NCBI GenBank assembly: GCA_002943765.1
Contig: PQWQ01000008.1
Coordinates: 62,001-126,000 of the forward strand
Length of the DNA stretch: 64,000 nucleotides
Origin: Psoroptes ovis
Lineage: Eukaryota; Arthropoda; Arachnida; Sarcoptiformes; Psoroptidae
Reading direction: 5' to 3'
The position numbers were made by a program, and so were the translations under genes. Of this stretch, positions 10,885-23,596 are shown in pieces. Numbering within the stretch: position 1 is the stretch's first letter; every line of letters starts with the position of its first letter. The notes beneath the pieces are model-generated. The model had not been told where the DNA came from. It searched no databases and saw only the letters and a program-made list of their open reading frames with translations.

Positions 10885-11149
10885 ATTTCCTAAATGAAAA
10901 ACAAAGTAATCATTCGATGAAATTCAATGCGGGGAAAGAAAATGTCGAAATATGATCATCATCAACAAGGATTAACAATGATTTATGACCATTCATCGAG
11001 AGACACATCGAGATAATCAGTGATTGAATAATCATCGATTCGAAGTTGATTTACGCATCGATTGACATTTGAATTCACGGATATTTGACGCAAGTCCTTG
11101 GTCCGTCTTGGGCTATCCTTGGGTCCATCCTTGGACCATCTTAGGTTCT

Positions 11150-14100
11150 TCAAATTCTTCGCTCTGAATTCATATTGTACAGGGTTGCTGTCACTGTGGC
11201 TATGTCATCATTGTTGTTCGTAATACGTCGATTATTCATATTCATATTCATATCATTAATCTTATTATTTGTTTCCAAAAATTTTAATCGTTGCCGTTGG
11301 CGGCGTCGTTGTCGTTTTTTTCGCCAATGACCACGACCAAATGACTGGCAAACCATTTGACGAAAATTTGATGACATAAAACCATATACAAAAGGGTTTA
11401 GGGCTGAATGAATGAATGATAACAGATTACACATAACACGAAGATTATAGATCCATGATGAATATGTTTGTAGGCCTGATTTAACGAGGACGTTCATTAT
11501 TAATCGTGGTCCCCAGCATAACAGGAATAATACAATGATCAGCACGAGCATTTTGATGACCTTTAATCGGTGGGGGCATTTTGGAATAATTGTAAATTAT
11601 ACGAGACAAAATCAATTGAATTAAATGGATTTGACAAATGAATTTGAAAATATCTTAAGGCAGGAACATCTATGGGTTAAATGTCAACCAAGATTGTCTT
11701 TGAATGGAATTAGGAAAATTCTAAAATTCTTAAAGGTCTTGTCTTCTTAAAGGTTAATTTCAATAATAATTTCTAATCGACCCAAAGTGATAATTAATGG
11801 AATTTGCTAATTAATAAAATTACTGATTATGGAATTCGCTAATTACAATTCGGAATAATTATAAATCATCTAATTATCATTAAATGATAATTAAATGGTT
11901 CCCCTTTGTTTTTGGGGTAACCCTAATTGAAACAAATTGAAATTCTTCAAGAAAATTTTCTTCGAAAAATTTGAAATTTTCTTAAAATTTTCTTAATGAA
12001 AATTCAATTTCCTTCTTAAATTGAATGCAATCACGCAAAGAATCATTGAATATTTCATTGAATAAATGAATAATTATTCAAAGATGTTTTTTTTTTCGTA
12101 AAATTATTAGGTTGTCCGATAAGTTCATTCCGCTCAATCACAATAGAATTGTTTATGAAAAATCAGCCAGAACTTTTCGGACAACGTATTATTTTAAGAA
12201 ATTATTCAGAAAAAAGAATTTCTTTCGAATAATTAGGGCCCTGAAAATTAGATTCAAAAATTTCTTTAAGAAAAAATTTCCATAAAAAATCAATTTAAGA
12301 AAATTTTAGGAAAATTTCCGGAGAAAAACCAAGCTGTCATTATAGAATCATTGAATCATCATTATTAACTAAGCTATAATTAAATATTTGGGTTCCGAGG
12401 CCAAGCCAAACAAAAGGGGACAAAATTATGGGAATTTTTTTTTGAAAATTCGAAATTCGAATCAATTTCGGAGAATTTCCGAAAATTTTTCGGAAATTTT
12501 CCGAGGAAATTTCATACCCGGGTTAATACAAGTCACCTTTCGAATTTTTAAAAGGGTAAACGAGGGTAATTTTCTCGGAATTTTCTTCGAATTCACTTAT
12601 TGAATATATTAGGTTGTCCCATAAATTCTTGCCGCTTTATAAATTTTTTTCATTTGAAAAAACGGCAACAAATTTACGGACAACCTAATATTTGAGTAAA
12701 CATGTTCAAACGATGTTCGAACCCTATTTGGCACTATTTCGGACTCGAATTTGGCCCGAATTCGAGCCATTTCAATTCGATATTTTGATTTAAATTTATT
12801 CAGAATTCATAATTTTCGGAGCCAAATTCATTTCTGAAGAATTCTCCGAGGAATTCTCTGAGGAATTTCAAAGTCGGGGCAAAAATTATTTTGAATCGAA
12901 CTAAAAATAAACAAAAAAAAAAAATATCCGAACCTATCAACAATATTGAAGACCCTAGAATGTGTACCGTAGAACCAAATATCCGAGAAATATCAAAGAT
13001 CAAAATTGGAAAAAACTACCGAAATTCGGATCCCGAAAATTGAAATTAAATTGAAATTCGAAATTCGAATCAAATCAACATTTTCGAACACTTACTTGTA
13101 TACGGCTTTTGGTTATTTCCATAACATTACTCGAAAGGGTTCGTGTACATGATGGTGTCGCTGATGTCGCCGATGTTGATGAGGGTCGATATGATTGCAT
13201 TGGTAGCTGCAATTGTTGTTGTTGTTGTTGTGGATGATGATGGTTATTGTACATAGATGATTGACGATATTGATGTTGCCGCCGTGGTTGCTGGTCATCG
13301 AATGATTTCGAACATTTTGGCTTCGCCGAATCAATGTTCATAATGTCAGTGTTGTCATGGTTAGCAGTGTCATCGTTGATTCGATCAATAATGATGAAAC
13401 TTGTCACATTTTCATTGATTAATTCTTGATTAGTATTTGTTCGATCGAATTCAATATCAATCGTGAATTCTTCATCGCCGATTTGTTGTTGTTGTCGTTG
13501 CCGGGGTGGTCGCGATGGTCGCGGTGATGGTGAGCTGTTTATTGATGATTTCGAATCAATTGATTTGAAATCAATTGATTTTTGATTACATTGATTTGAT
13601 GTCGCTGCCGCTGCTGGTGCTGCCGCCGCCGTTGATATGGTGTAAATCGAAGTGAATTCAGTGGAAAAACTTTTTTCATCATTCAAATCATAAGTGGCAA
13701 ATGATGAATTGTTTTGATTTGGATTATTTCGTTTACGTTTCATCCGTTTAAACAGCGAAAGCTTGGATTTTTTCGATAATTTCGAGTATTTAACCCTTTG
13801 GACACTGTTCGAAGAGGTATTGGGCCTTGCATCGATCGTTGTATGATTATTCATCGCTGCCGATATTGATGATCGTTGACCTTCGGGATTTTGAGTATTC
13901 GACTGATGATTATTCGAATGATGATGATAATAAGCATTGAATGCTTGACGTGCTTTGTTCTCGGCTTGTGTCATCATATTCACCGAACGTGTTGATGACC
14001 ATAATTGTTTGATGACAACATAATAACATATGATCATAAATAATAATGGTAATACGAACATGACAAGCAGCTGATATATGGATACCAAGAATGTTAGCTC

Positions 14101-16827
14101 ATTTTCAACATCAAAACAATAATACAATGTTAATGATGTTGTCATATTGTAATAGGTTATTTGGCTTGTGTGCTATGTTCAATTACAAGCATTTCAATGG
14201 TCATAAATGTGATTAAATCAATTCGAATCAAATCAAAATGAATACATAGAAATTCAATTGACCCAATTGGATAAATGAATGAATAAAATAAAATACAAAT
14301 AAACATTCATTGGATTACATTGAATCGATGTTTTGACATTTATGAAATTAATCGAGAATTGTACCAGGAATCATTATTTCATTTTCATCATTTTTTCATT
14401 CGGAATTCATTGATTGAATATTTAATGGAATCCGAAATGTATTCAAAATGTATTTATTTTCATTTATTAATTTCAAATAAATGTCCATAATGTTCCATAA
14501 TGTTTCACATGTGTATTCATTCGATCGATCAATCAATCAATTGAATCAATTGATCAATCGAATCAATGAATCATTCATTGATTCGTTGAATGGTTCCATT
14601 AATCATATATGTAAGTGGTTGTATGTGAGTGGTTGGTTTGTTGGGTATAAGGGGGGGTTTACATTTTCATTTGAATACGAAGGAGTTACAAAAAGGGAGG
14701 GGGAATAAATAAAGGGATGAAATGATGCGAAATGAATTGGCCCCCCACAACACACACAGAAAATCAATATAAATAACGAAATCCGGAGCCATATGAATGA
14801 ATGAATTGAATTGATCAAACCAAGTAAATTGATCATAAATCAATGTAATTCAATGTATTTGTATTAGTTGTATTTTGAATGGTTTTTGTTTGTTGGTATT
14901 TGGTTCGTAATATTGGTTATATTGGGTTCGTAATATTGTAAGATTAATATGTTTTAAATGTCGGCGTAATAATATTGAAATGTATTCATCATTTTCGAAT
15001 ATATTAATATTGTTTGGTTACAAGGCCCAAATGTTACAGAGGCATCATCATTATTTATGAATAAATAATTACAAATAAATCATTCATTCGAAATTATTAC
15101 AATTGAAAATTGATTAAAAATCAATTAATAAAGATTAATTAATTAAAAATTAATTAATTAGTTGAATTGATTAATTAAAATGTTGATTAATTAATTAATT
15201 TTTTTGTTAATTAAGTGATTAAAAATTAACAAATGATTAATTAGAAAAAAAATGAGTAAAATAAATTATTGAATAAGTAAAATATATACAGGGTTGTCCG
15301 AAAAGTTATTGCCAATTTTCAAATTGAATACCAATTGAAAAATCGGCAAAAACTTATCGGACAACAAAATACAATAGATTGACATACCCTTGTCAATAGT
15401 ACTGGTGTTGATAGAATGAATGCAAAACTCCATATTAATATTAATCCTTTACGTGTTGAACTCATTGTACACCATGAACGTGCACGCATTGGATATACGA
15501 TTACTAAGAATCTTGATTTTTTCGATTTGAACCGATTTCGATTCGATATTTGAATTGGAAGCCGCAGCGGTTGGGCGGGAACAGGGTGTTGGATCAGAGA
15601 TTTTTCAGAGGTGGTGAACAGAGAACAGAGGTAGGGAGGTAAAGGGTCAAAGGATGAGAGAAGTTCAGAAGTAAAGGGTTAAATAAAGGTTAATCAAAAT
15701 TATAGCAGTCAAATTACCTTTCAATACTGACGGCCAACAGGTTCATAACCGTTGACATGGCCGATATTGCTTCAACATATGATATCATTTTACAAATGGA
15801 ACTTAACCCAGTCCATGTGATCATAAAATATTCCAATGTTTCCAACGGGACAAACACCAGCAGTAGAAATAGATCAGCAATAGCTAAGCTGACAAGAAAT
15901 ATGGCCGTAGGCGAACGAAATTTCCCGTTCATTGACCATGTTGCTATCACAACACAATTACCAATGACACCGATAAGAAAAGTGATCGTATGTGTGATGA
16001 TAATTGGCATAAATGCTATGAAATTAATTAATTAATCAATTAATAATTATTAGGTTGTCCGAAAAGTTCATTCCGCTCAATCCGATAAAGTTGCTCATCA
16101 AAAAATCGGCGAAAACTTTTCGGACAACCTAATCGGATCAGATCGGAATTGGGCACCATTCATTCATTCAGTAATACATACATGGATTCATCGATGGATG
16201 AAGCATATCATGTGGATATTCAATATAAAATTGATCATTTCGTGGTAACAGCGGCGGATTGGAAATCGGTAAATTTGATGATTTCAGCGGGTACAACGAC
16301 CCTGATGTATCATTATTGAATTGATTCGAATTCGAATATTGTTGTTGATGATCATTATCAAAATCAATCATTAATTGTTGATTAACAGTGGTTTGATTAA
16401 TTAATAATCTATCCAATTGTTTAATAATTGAATCAATATCGGCGAGGAAATTTTTATTATTACACAACGATTGTAATATCATTGAAAATGGTATGGTTGT
16501 TGTCGTTGATGATGATATTTCTGGGGCTATTGATGATGGTGGTGGCGCCATATGGTTAATGGCCGATGTCGCTGATTCGAATACATCGTCGTAATCGGCG
16601 AATATCGATGCATTCGAATCGTTGTTATTCTCGCCAAACAGTTCACTGGTCAAGTTACTGGTCAAATTACTGGTCAAATTATTATTAAAATGACCAATCA
16701 CTGATCGATTATTATCATGACCACCACCATTATTAAGATAATCAAATAATAATGAACAATTGTTAAGAATTAATTTATTTTGTTGATATGTTTTCCAAAG
16801 GAGATTTTGTTCAACGATTGATGACAT
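11150..16827 (-). CDS. Class A (rhodopsin-like) neuropeptide-type GPCR, five exons, 851 residues
   Basis: Exons on the minus strand are 16827-16182, 16015-15718, 15511-15388, 14172-13096 and 11560-11150. Donors are GTATGT, GTAATT, GTATGT and GTAAGT, and the phases match to an exact 852 codons. Residues 1-215 form a long Asn-rich extracellular N-terminus with repeated N-glycosylation sites (three NLT). TM1 has GNCVV and TM2 SLAIADLFLLL. TM3 ends in the ERF form of the DRY motif (SIERFLVIVYP, residue 315), followed by MRARSWCTMSSTRKG and TM4. The second-loop Cys is about residue 375. TM5 has MFVLPLLFMIICYY, TM6 has CWGP (about 730) and TM7 has NPFVY (about 770). The loop between TM5 and TM6 is about 305 residues with Gln, His and Ser runs, far longer than usual. 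A basic Arg/Lys cluster follows TM7. It should be a plasma-membrane receptor for a peptide coupled to G proteins. I cannot name the ligand; the VIKMLVLIIVLFLLCW segment is generic for peptide receptors. Confidence 0.88.
12107..12188 (-). mobile_element. Mariner-type mini-MITE in GPCR intron 4, A type
   Basis: Left tip TTAGGTTGTCCGATAAG, right tip CTTTTCGGACAACGTA, reverse and diverged A core (CTCAATCACAATAGAATTG). It lies in the 1.5-kb intron between the TM5 and TM6 exons. Confidence 0.8.
12420..13060. repeat. Cluster of degenerate GGAAATTTTCC-type palindromes
   Basis: Within GPCR intron 4 the sequence is dominated by alternating AAATTTTC/GGAAATTT/CCGAGGAAAT words (for example CGGAAATTTTCCGAGGAAAT near 12500). 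The same style recurs at about 19440-21720 and 23600-25760. The unit is too degenerate to call a true tandem repeat. Confidence 0.5.
12609..12688. mobile_element. Mariner-type mini-MITE in GPCR intron 4, B type
   Basis: Left TTAGGTTGTCCCATAAATTC, right end GTCCGTAAATTTGTTGCCG in inverted form, TA flanks, T-rich loop. Arms pair as TTGCCG / CGGCAA. Confidence 0.85.
15291..15368. mobile_element. Mariner-type mini-MITE in GPCR intron 3, C type
   Basis: Left GGGTTGTCCGAAAAGTTATT, right ATAACTT-type inverted end GATAAGTTTTTGCCGAT with a damaged outer tip (ACAACAAAATA). It sits only about 19 nt from the donor of exon 3. Confidence 0.8.
16050..16132 (-). mobile_element. Mariner-type mini-MITE in GPCR intron 1, A type
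   Basis: TTAGGTTGTCCGAAAAGTTC tips in inverted orientation around a reverse A core (CTCAATCCGATAAAGTTGCTC). It occupies 83 of the 166 nt of the intron between 16181 and 16016; without it the intron would be 83 nt. Confidence 0.88.
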
Positions 16828-17300
16828 TTTCGGGTATCGTTTCAGTGATATTTCCTTAAGAATTTAATACAATTGAATCAGGTTATGGGCCTAGAATTAT
16901 TCCCAAAAATGGCCGATCGGTTGATACTCATTAGAATTCGATGATCATGACTGGGGTATGCTGACTGGATCGTAGATTGTTGACTGGATTATGGACTGTG
17001 AACCAGACTGTGGACTGTTGACCGGCTTAGTAAATGATTATGACTGAACCATTTATTGATTGGTCATCATTTTGTTTCATTTAGAATACAAAATAAACAT
17101 TAATTAAATTGATTAATTAATTAATCGATTGAATTAATTAACAATTAAATATTCGATACAGGAATTATTAAATTTTTTTTTCTTTAAAAAATTTAATTGA
17201 TTCAATTCTTGTATATGTTTGTATGTATCATCATTATTATTATTAATGATGATAATAATCATTAATTCATGATACATTTAATAATCATCATTGAATATTA

Positions 17301-17380
17301 TTAGGCTGTCCGAAAAGTTCATTCCGCTTAATCACGATAGAATTGTTGGTGAAAATCGGTCAGAACTTTCTGGACAATAC
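17301..17380 (-). mobile_element. Mariner-type mini-MITE, A type, diverged right end
   Basis: Left TTAGGCTGTCCGAAAAGTTC intact, right end CTTTCTGGACAATACA diverged, reverse A core (TTAATCACGATAGAATTG). Confidence 0.8.
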
Positions 17381-18051
17381 ATTATTAATACATGATGATC
17401 ATTGATATATTAAATGTATTTTAAATGATAATTTTTTTTTCATTCGAAATTCCTTTAGCCCTCATTTTTCCACACTCTTACACACACATACACACACACA
17501 TACATTCTCTGTTTGAATTTGAATCTATTCTGTTTGACGTCAGACTTCCGAGAAGAGTGGAAATTCTTCTCCTCGTTAAATTTTTGTTTCACAAAATTCG
17601 CAAATTCTGTGCTCACAGAATTTGCTGGAACAGAATTTGCTGCTGTTGTGAAACAACTGTAACTGATTCTGTTTGTTGCAATCGGATTCTGTTGTAATTG
17701 ATTCAAGGGGATTCTGTTTGTCGATAAACAAACAAACAAACAAATATTTTGTTAATTTATTTTGTTATTTATTTATTCTATTCGAATCAAAAGAATTCCG
17801 ATATTCAAAATAATTCAAAATAATAATAATCAACAGTGAAAAAACAATTAAAAGTATTCAAAGGGTTTTTTTCTGTTTTTAATTAATTAATTTTTAATTG
17901 ATTTTTTTTTCGGGTACTCTTCTCGTTTGTACTCGTATTCATTTTCGTTTCGTTTTATTCGATGAAATTTTATAATTTCATCGAATCATCAAGTCAGTGA
18001 AATCAATGTGGAATCACTTTGTGCAATCATTCAATGGAATCATTCATTCAA

Positions 18052-18128
18052 AGTATTCAAAGGGTCAAAATTAAAAAAAAAGTATTCAAAGGGTTAAAAA
18101 TCTCCCAAAAAAAAGTGTTCAAAGGGTT
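18052..18128. repeat. Three spaced copies of AGTATTCAAAGGGTT
   Basis: Copies at about 18052, 18081 and 18114, separated by A-rich spacers. Further copies are at 17853-17867 and 21268-21290 (where the AGTATTCAA part is itself doubled). Confidence 0.6.
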
Positions 18129-18593
18129 AGAATTTCGAAATTTTGCGAAAAAACTTTTATTCGATACGGAAATCACATCGAATCAAATCAAATTAATGAA
18201 TGAAAAGTTCATTAAAACAAATCCCATCATTACTTCTGGGCTTTTGATTCGTATATGTGTCATGCACATTCCGAGCATCTCTCGAAGAAGTAATCCTTTC
18301 TCACCCCTTTTATACCCTCTGCCCCTTATCTGCCTCTGCCTCCCCTTTTTCCCCACACAACCTCCATCCACATCTCCACACAACCTATATCGACACTCAA
18401 CACCTTGTACTTGTCAAATGGAAAGAATCGAAATAATTTTTTTTTTCAACCCTTTCAAATTGTCATTAATAATTTGGAATTAACACAAATAAATAATTTA
18501 ATTTAATTTTGAAAAGTCATTGAGTTTATGAATAGGGAAATTTTTCGAATTCCAAAAATTTTGAAAAAGTTTACTAACAAAAATTTTCAAAAA

Positions 18594-18679
18594 TTAGGTT
18601 GTCCGTAAAGTTTTTGGCCGATTATATCGTTAGAAAATCAATGGAAAATCGGCAAGAATTTATTGGACGGACAACCTAA
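18594..18679. mobile_element. Mariner-type mini-MITE, C type
   Basis: TTAGGTTGTCCGTAAAG left tip and GGACGGACAACCTAA right tip, with the C core GGCCGATTATATCG..AAAATCGGCAAG. A short duplication (GGACGGAC) is present near the right end. Confidence 0.85.
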
Positions 18680-19439
18680 TGTTTCACAATATTTGCACAA
18701 TTAATACTTGATGCATAATTATTTATTAATACAAATTTAATGATAATTTATGAATTGAATTAATCCATTTATATTAATAATTAAAAATAATTACAAAGTT
18801 ATGTAACGATATTTTTGGATTTTTTTTTTTGTATTTCGATGAATTTTGAAGCATTAATTCATTAATATTTCCATACAAATATTGATTGAATCAAAATTTG
18901 AATACCGAATTACTATTTGAATTATTCATTCATTGAAATTTGTTTATTTATTCAACGAATTTCTGAATTTCGTGTTGACAAACAAATTCATTATTTGTTT
19001 ACGCATATTACAAACAGGCAAATACCCTGAAGGGTCAATCGAATATGGACGGAAATTTGAATATTTGAGGGAATATGTATTGGTGGACGTATGGTGGATG
19101 GTGGATCCGAGATGCGAGAGCACGCACGTTCAACGTTGTTCCTTTCCACAATGAAGTAGACCGACGAAAATAGAAGGGGAATTTCAAGAGACGAAAGGAT
19201 TAAATTTTTTTGTTTTCAAAAATTCTATAACCCTCACCTGTTTCCATTATTTCAACCCCTTTGAATATTCATTAATTTATGATTATTTTATTTTATTTTG
19301 ATGAAAAAAATGAAAAATAACGAAGAGATTCGAAAATATTTCAAGTATTTTCAAAAGGAATTTTCAAAAGGAATTTCTAATTATTTCAAAAGGTATAAGG
19401 CTTACACTACAAATCAAAAAACAAAAACAAAACAATCAT

Positions 19440-21720
19440 AATTGAATGATGGTGAAAATTTTATTCAAGGAGAAATTTTCCCGTAAATTTTAAGGAAAAA
19501 AATTTTTTAAGGAAAAAAAAACTTTTCCATAAATTTTCCCATCTCACCTTACCCTTTACTTACCCTTTTTAATTCCTCCCCACCCCGTGATTTCGTCATC
19601 CACATCCATCATCCCAAAAAAAAGTAAACTTGAATATTAGTCCTCTGGAAGACCCTATGAATGAGGATGAATACCTTATGGATGAATACCTTGTACCATC
19701 ATACATTATCTACCTACCAAGGGCCTATTCCTTGATTAATTCAGAATTTGGAATTCGGGAATTTTTACGGGAAAATTTTTTTCGGGAAAATTTTCGCAAA
19801 TTTCACGAAAATTTTCCCGCAAATGAAATTTGATTTATTTCCGAAAAAATTTCTCCCATTTAAAAGAATTCAAATTCAATTTCGAGCGATTCCGGCCAGC
19901 CAAAGACAATGGAAAAACAATGGAACATTCACGGGAATATTTTACTCGGGAATATTTCGCTGAATTTTCAAGAAATTTTCAAGAAATATTTCTGAGGAAT
20001 ATTCACGGAATAATGCCATGAATCATTCAAGCGAAAAGCAAAACAGAAAATGGAAACAATGTTCCCGAGGAATTTCCGTGGAATTCTTGTTCATCTTATG
20101 TTTGTCTATTGTTTTTCGTTTTGTTTATTCCACGTTGAATATTACCCTCTTGAAAATGCTTGAAATTAATGACGACGATGAGAGAGTATTGAATTGAACA
20201 AATACACGAAAATAAATAAACAAATAAACAATTGTTTATTTCTTAAAGAAACTGAATAAGAAATTTTTCAGGAAAATTTAAAAAATCAATTTTGGAGAAA
20301 TTTGAGAGAAATTGCTCATTTCTCCAAAATTGATTTACAATTTCTTTCTGCTGAATTTTGAAATTATTCTTATTTCACACACAGATGGAATTTCGAAAAA
20401 ATGGAATTGATTTCAAGTGTTATTTCAAATTTGAATTTGTCAATTTGGATTCCCGAAGTCAAAAAATCAAATTTCGGAGGCTTTTTGATTCTTGAAATTT
20501 GTGTGTTTGAAAAACCTGTGAATTCGTTCCGCTCGCCAGGCGCCTCACAGGCGCCCAGCCGTGTATCGAAAACCAATGCCGGGACGTTTTTGTTGTCGAG
20601 TGGAAAGGGTTAAGGATTGCTTGCTCTGTGTACTTGTTTATTTGATTGAATTTCTCTCTGTCAGGTCTTAGTCTCACTTTTTAGTCTTTGTGTATCGAAG
20701 GAATTATCAGCGAAGAAAGTTTACGGGAAAAAAGTTTCTGATTCATTTCTTACCATTCATTTTTCAATTCATTTACACTGTGTATGTGTGTGGATTGGTG
20801 CTTTTCCATTGTATTCATAAAGGGGTATTGTATTTGGGAATTCACCTAAGAAATTTTTTGGGAAAGAATTGGGAAATTTTCTTGGGATTTATTTTTGAAT
20901 TAAAATTTTTAGGAAATTTTTTCAATTTTCGGGAAAGTTTCCCGAAAATCTAATCTTTGAAATCCTCCTCCTTGAAGATCTTATCTCATGGCACATTTTG
21001 ATATCTGATCTTTAATGCAAAATCTCCCCTCTTTCGCCTAAGTCTTAAGACCCTAAGCCATTATCATCATTTCAGGCAAATCTTATTATCATTGGATTTA
21101 TGCCGAATGATTCTTTCAAGAAATTCTTTAAGGAATTCGTTGAAGAAACTTTTCGGGAAAATTTCCCCAGCCAAAAAGTGTTAACAGGGGAAAAAAATTG
21201 CGGGAACAATTCTCCGGGAATTATCACCATGAGGATTATTTATGGGAACATTTCCCGAATATTCAAAGTATTCAAAGTATTCAAAGGGTTTTGCGGGTCG
21301 ACAAAAAAATACCAAAAACTATAATCTTATCAAATTTCACCCTGAAATACTCTGTGTTTTCGGGTACAAAAAGATTTTTGTGTGTGTGTGTGAATCCGAA
21401 GACGAATCAAAATTAAATTCAAAAAATTAAATTCAAATTCAATTTCCACAGTTTAAATCTGGAATTTCCGGAAAGTTTTCCGAAAAGTTTCCCCGAAACA
21501 ACAGTTTCAAACCACCATGACTTTCAAAACCATGACGACTATCATTATAACCGTAGTCTCGGTGCCATTAGTACATGTGGACCGCATAGGATCATTCGCA
21601 AACGGAAATAATTTCCGAGATTTGTTACATCGGGGAGAAAATTTCCGGAAATTTTTTTTTCGGAAATTTTCCCCCGAAAACAAAAATAATTACCCGACCT
21701 TTTCGATTGAACGAAATTAA
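19440..21720. repeat. Cluster of degenerate GGAAATTTTCCC-type palindromes
   Basis: Many words such as CGGGAAAATTTT, GAAATTTTCCC and GAGGAATTTCC alternate on both strands (for example 19757-19830, 20860-20950, 21120-21260, 21600-21680). Same style as the clusters at 12420-13060 and 23600-25760. No consistent period is visible. Confidence 0.45.
20283..20336. repeat. 19-bp perfect inverted repeat
   Basis: AAATCAATTTTGGAGAAAT at 20283-20301 is exactly mirrored at 20318-20336, with a 16-nt loop. It is unrelated to the mariner-type elements. Confidence 0.75.
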
Positions 21721-21927
21721 TAAAACCTCAACAAACTAAATCAATTTCAATTTAATCCATCGAAAAAGTATTGATTTGAAATTAATTTTCCACCACTAAG
21801 ATTAATTACAAAATCCAAAAGTTAATTAAGTAAATTTGTCAAAATTAAATCAAATCAAGTCCAAGCTATGAATCAGTGTCATTGTTTGTCTGTCACTGTC
21901 ATTGTCAATGATAATAATTTATTAATA

Positions 21928-22004
21928 TTGGGTTGTCCCATAAGTTCTTGCCGTTTTTCGAATGAAAAAAATTAAAAAACGGCAAGAACTTATGGGACAA
22001 CCTA
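21928..22004. mobile_element. Mariner-type mini-MITE, B type
   Basis: TGGGTTGTCCCATAAGTTCT and its inverted partner bound arms GCCGTTTTT / AAAAACGGC. A nearly perfect hairpin with a very short A-rich loop. Confidence 0.88.
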
Positions 22005-22354
22005 TTAAATTAATTTACGTTCAAAAAAATTTCATTTTGAATTTTTGTTATTTTCGTTTTGCGCATGCGCAGATGTCAAAAAAAAATTGTTAATTGTAAT
22101 CAAATAACCATAAATCACCGCCAAATTTCTGTTTGAACAATTAATTTCTATTTTTAGACTTATTATTTAAGGCATTTTTTATTAAAATTAATCAAAGTGC
22201 AAAACTGAGCTATGAAAACACTGAAAAAAAAAACTCATAAACTTTGGTGGAAAACTAATAAAATTTATTAAAATTTACTGTCGCAAACGCCCCCTACCGA
22301 TTCATCTTCAATCTGTTGATATAATAAATAACCAGTACTTATCATTCAAATATT

Positions 22355-22438
22355 ATTATGTTGTCCGAAAAGTTCTTGCCGATTTTTTTAGATTATTTTC
22401 TACGATATTTACCGGCAAAAATTTTCCGGACAATGTAA
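22355..22438. mobile_element. Mariner-type mini-MITE, C type, worn tips
   Basis: Left TTATGTTGTCCGAAAAGTTC, right TTTTCCGGACAATGTAA, with TTGCCGATTTTT and ACCGGCAAAAA pairing inside. Confidence 0.8.
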
Positions 22439-23516
22439 TATTTTGAAATCGATTTCAATATAATTGCAAATAAATCAAAAATCTTATTTTAATTTAATTC
22501 AAAATAAATCAAAATCAAAATTAAATTTAATCAATTTGGAATTATCTTAAGGAATTGTTTGCTTAAACTGACGTACTTGTGGAATCAAAATGAATCAATC
22601 AATGACTCCTTCAAGATTTCAAATGAAGAAATGTTTCATCTGGTGGATCGCTACGCGGCCCTAAGGCCCCAGCAGCTTCACGCTGCGTCGACCTATTTAT
22701 GCTGTAAGCTAAATTGCCAGGCGTTAATTGGATCTGACGATCATTCTGTGTGAATACAAATACATCTATGAGTCTATGATATTTGTATCTATGTGTGTGT
22801 ATGAAACCGCCGTGAATCAGGCTAATCTCTGCCATGGGCCATTCATCAAATGGATCCATGAATACAATGGTGGTTATTGATGCTGTGAATGGCCCAATTT
22901 GAAATTTTTGCCATCAATTTCCTCATAGAGATTGTTGGACACACATATGAACTAATTTACAAATCTTATATTTACAATAGCCGAAACAACTATAGCCTTA
23001 GAAATGATAATGAATAACTTTGAACCATCAATCATCATCATCATCAAATCATCAAGAAATGAAATGAAAAATAAAAGAATTTCAAAGACGATGAATCCCG
23101 ACAAAGAATTTAATTAAAAAAAATCAAAATAATAAAAATGGATTCAGCGGTTCTCAAGCGTTTTCAACGGTTACTTGTGGTCCCTTGTGCCTGTGTATGG
23201 TATGGCTCATGCCTCACAACCTCCTCATCAGCTCATCAGTCATCATCTGTCCGCTTCGGCCAGGGACCTCTGAAATCATAATGAAATGGGAAACATTTCA
23301 TGGAAATTCGAATGATTCCCGAGAATATTGAAAAAATACGAGAGAACCGACAGGCCCAAGGGCCCAGGCTTACCCAGAATTCGGTTGAAATTAGAAATTT
23401 TGTCTTATGTTTTGGTCCAAAATAAGAATAATAAGAGAAAGAGAAACCAAAGAAATATTTCTGGCCATAAATTGGCCCCGAAAATTGGCCAAAATATGGA
23501 AATGTTTCCTTACGCA

Positions 23517-23596
23517 TTAGGTTGTCCGAAAAGTTTTTGCCGATTATATTGTAGAAAATCATGAGAAAATCGGCAAAAACTTTTCGGACAACCTAA
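23517..23596. mobile_element. Mariner-type mini-MITE, C type
   Basis: TTAGGTTGTCCGAAAAGTTT tips are exactly mirrored. Core GCCGATTATATTGTAGAAAA / GAGAAAATCGGC. One of the best preserved copies. Confidence 0.9.

Larger units (their letters stand above)
8981..11149. other. Region between the secreted-protein gene and the GPCR gene
   Basis: No gene is supported. It contains a 149-bp TTAA-flanked element, a patch of higher GC at about 9895-9965 of unknown origin, a G run near 10047, a CTCF-like motif near 10546, poly-A at about 10672-10691, a mini-MITE, and the 3' UTR of the GPCR gene on the minus strand. The open frames seen here are low-complexity. Confidence 0.5.

Noticed and set aside
20520..20616. 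Possible third piggyBac-type element (GTCGAGTGGAAAGGGTTAA end)
   Set aside because: Only the right end resembles the other two; no TTAACCC left end within 200 bp and no internal match.
22640..22720. tRNA gene in the GC-rich islet
   Set aside because: No acceptor-stem pairing or T-loop GGTTCRANNC pattern could be found.
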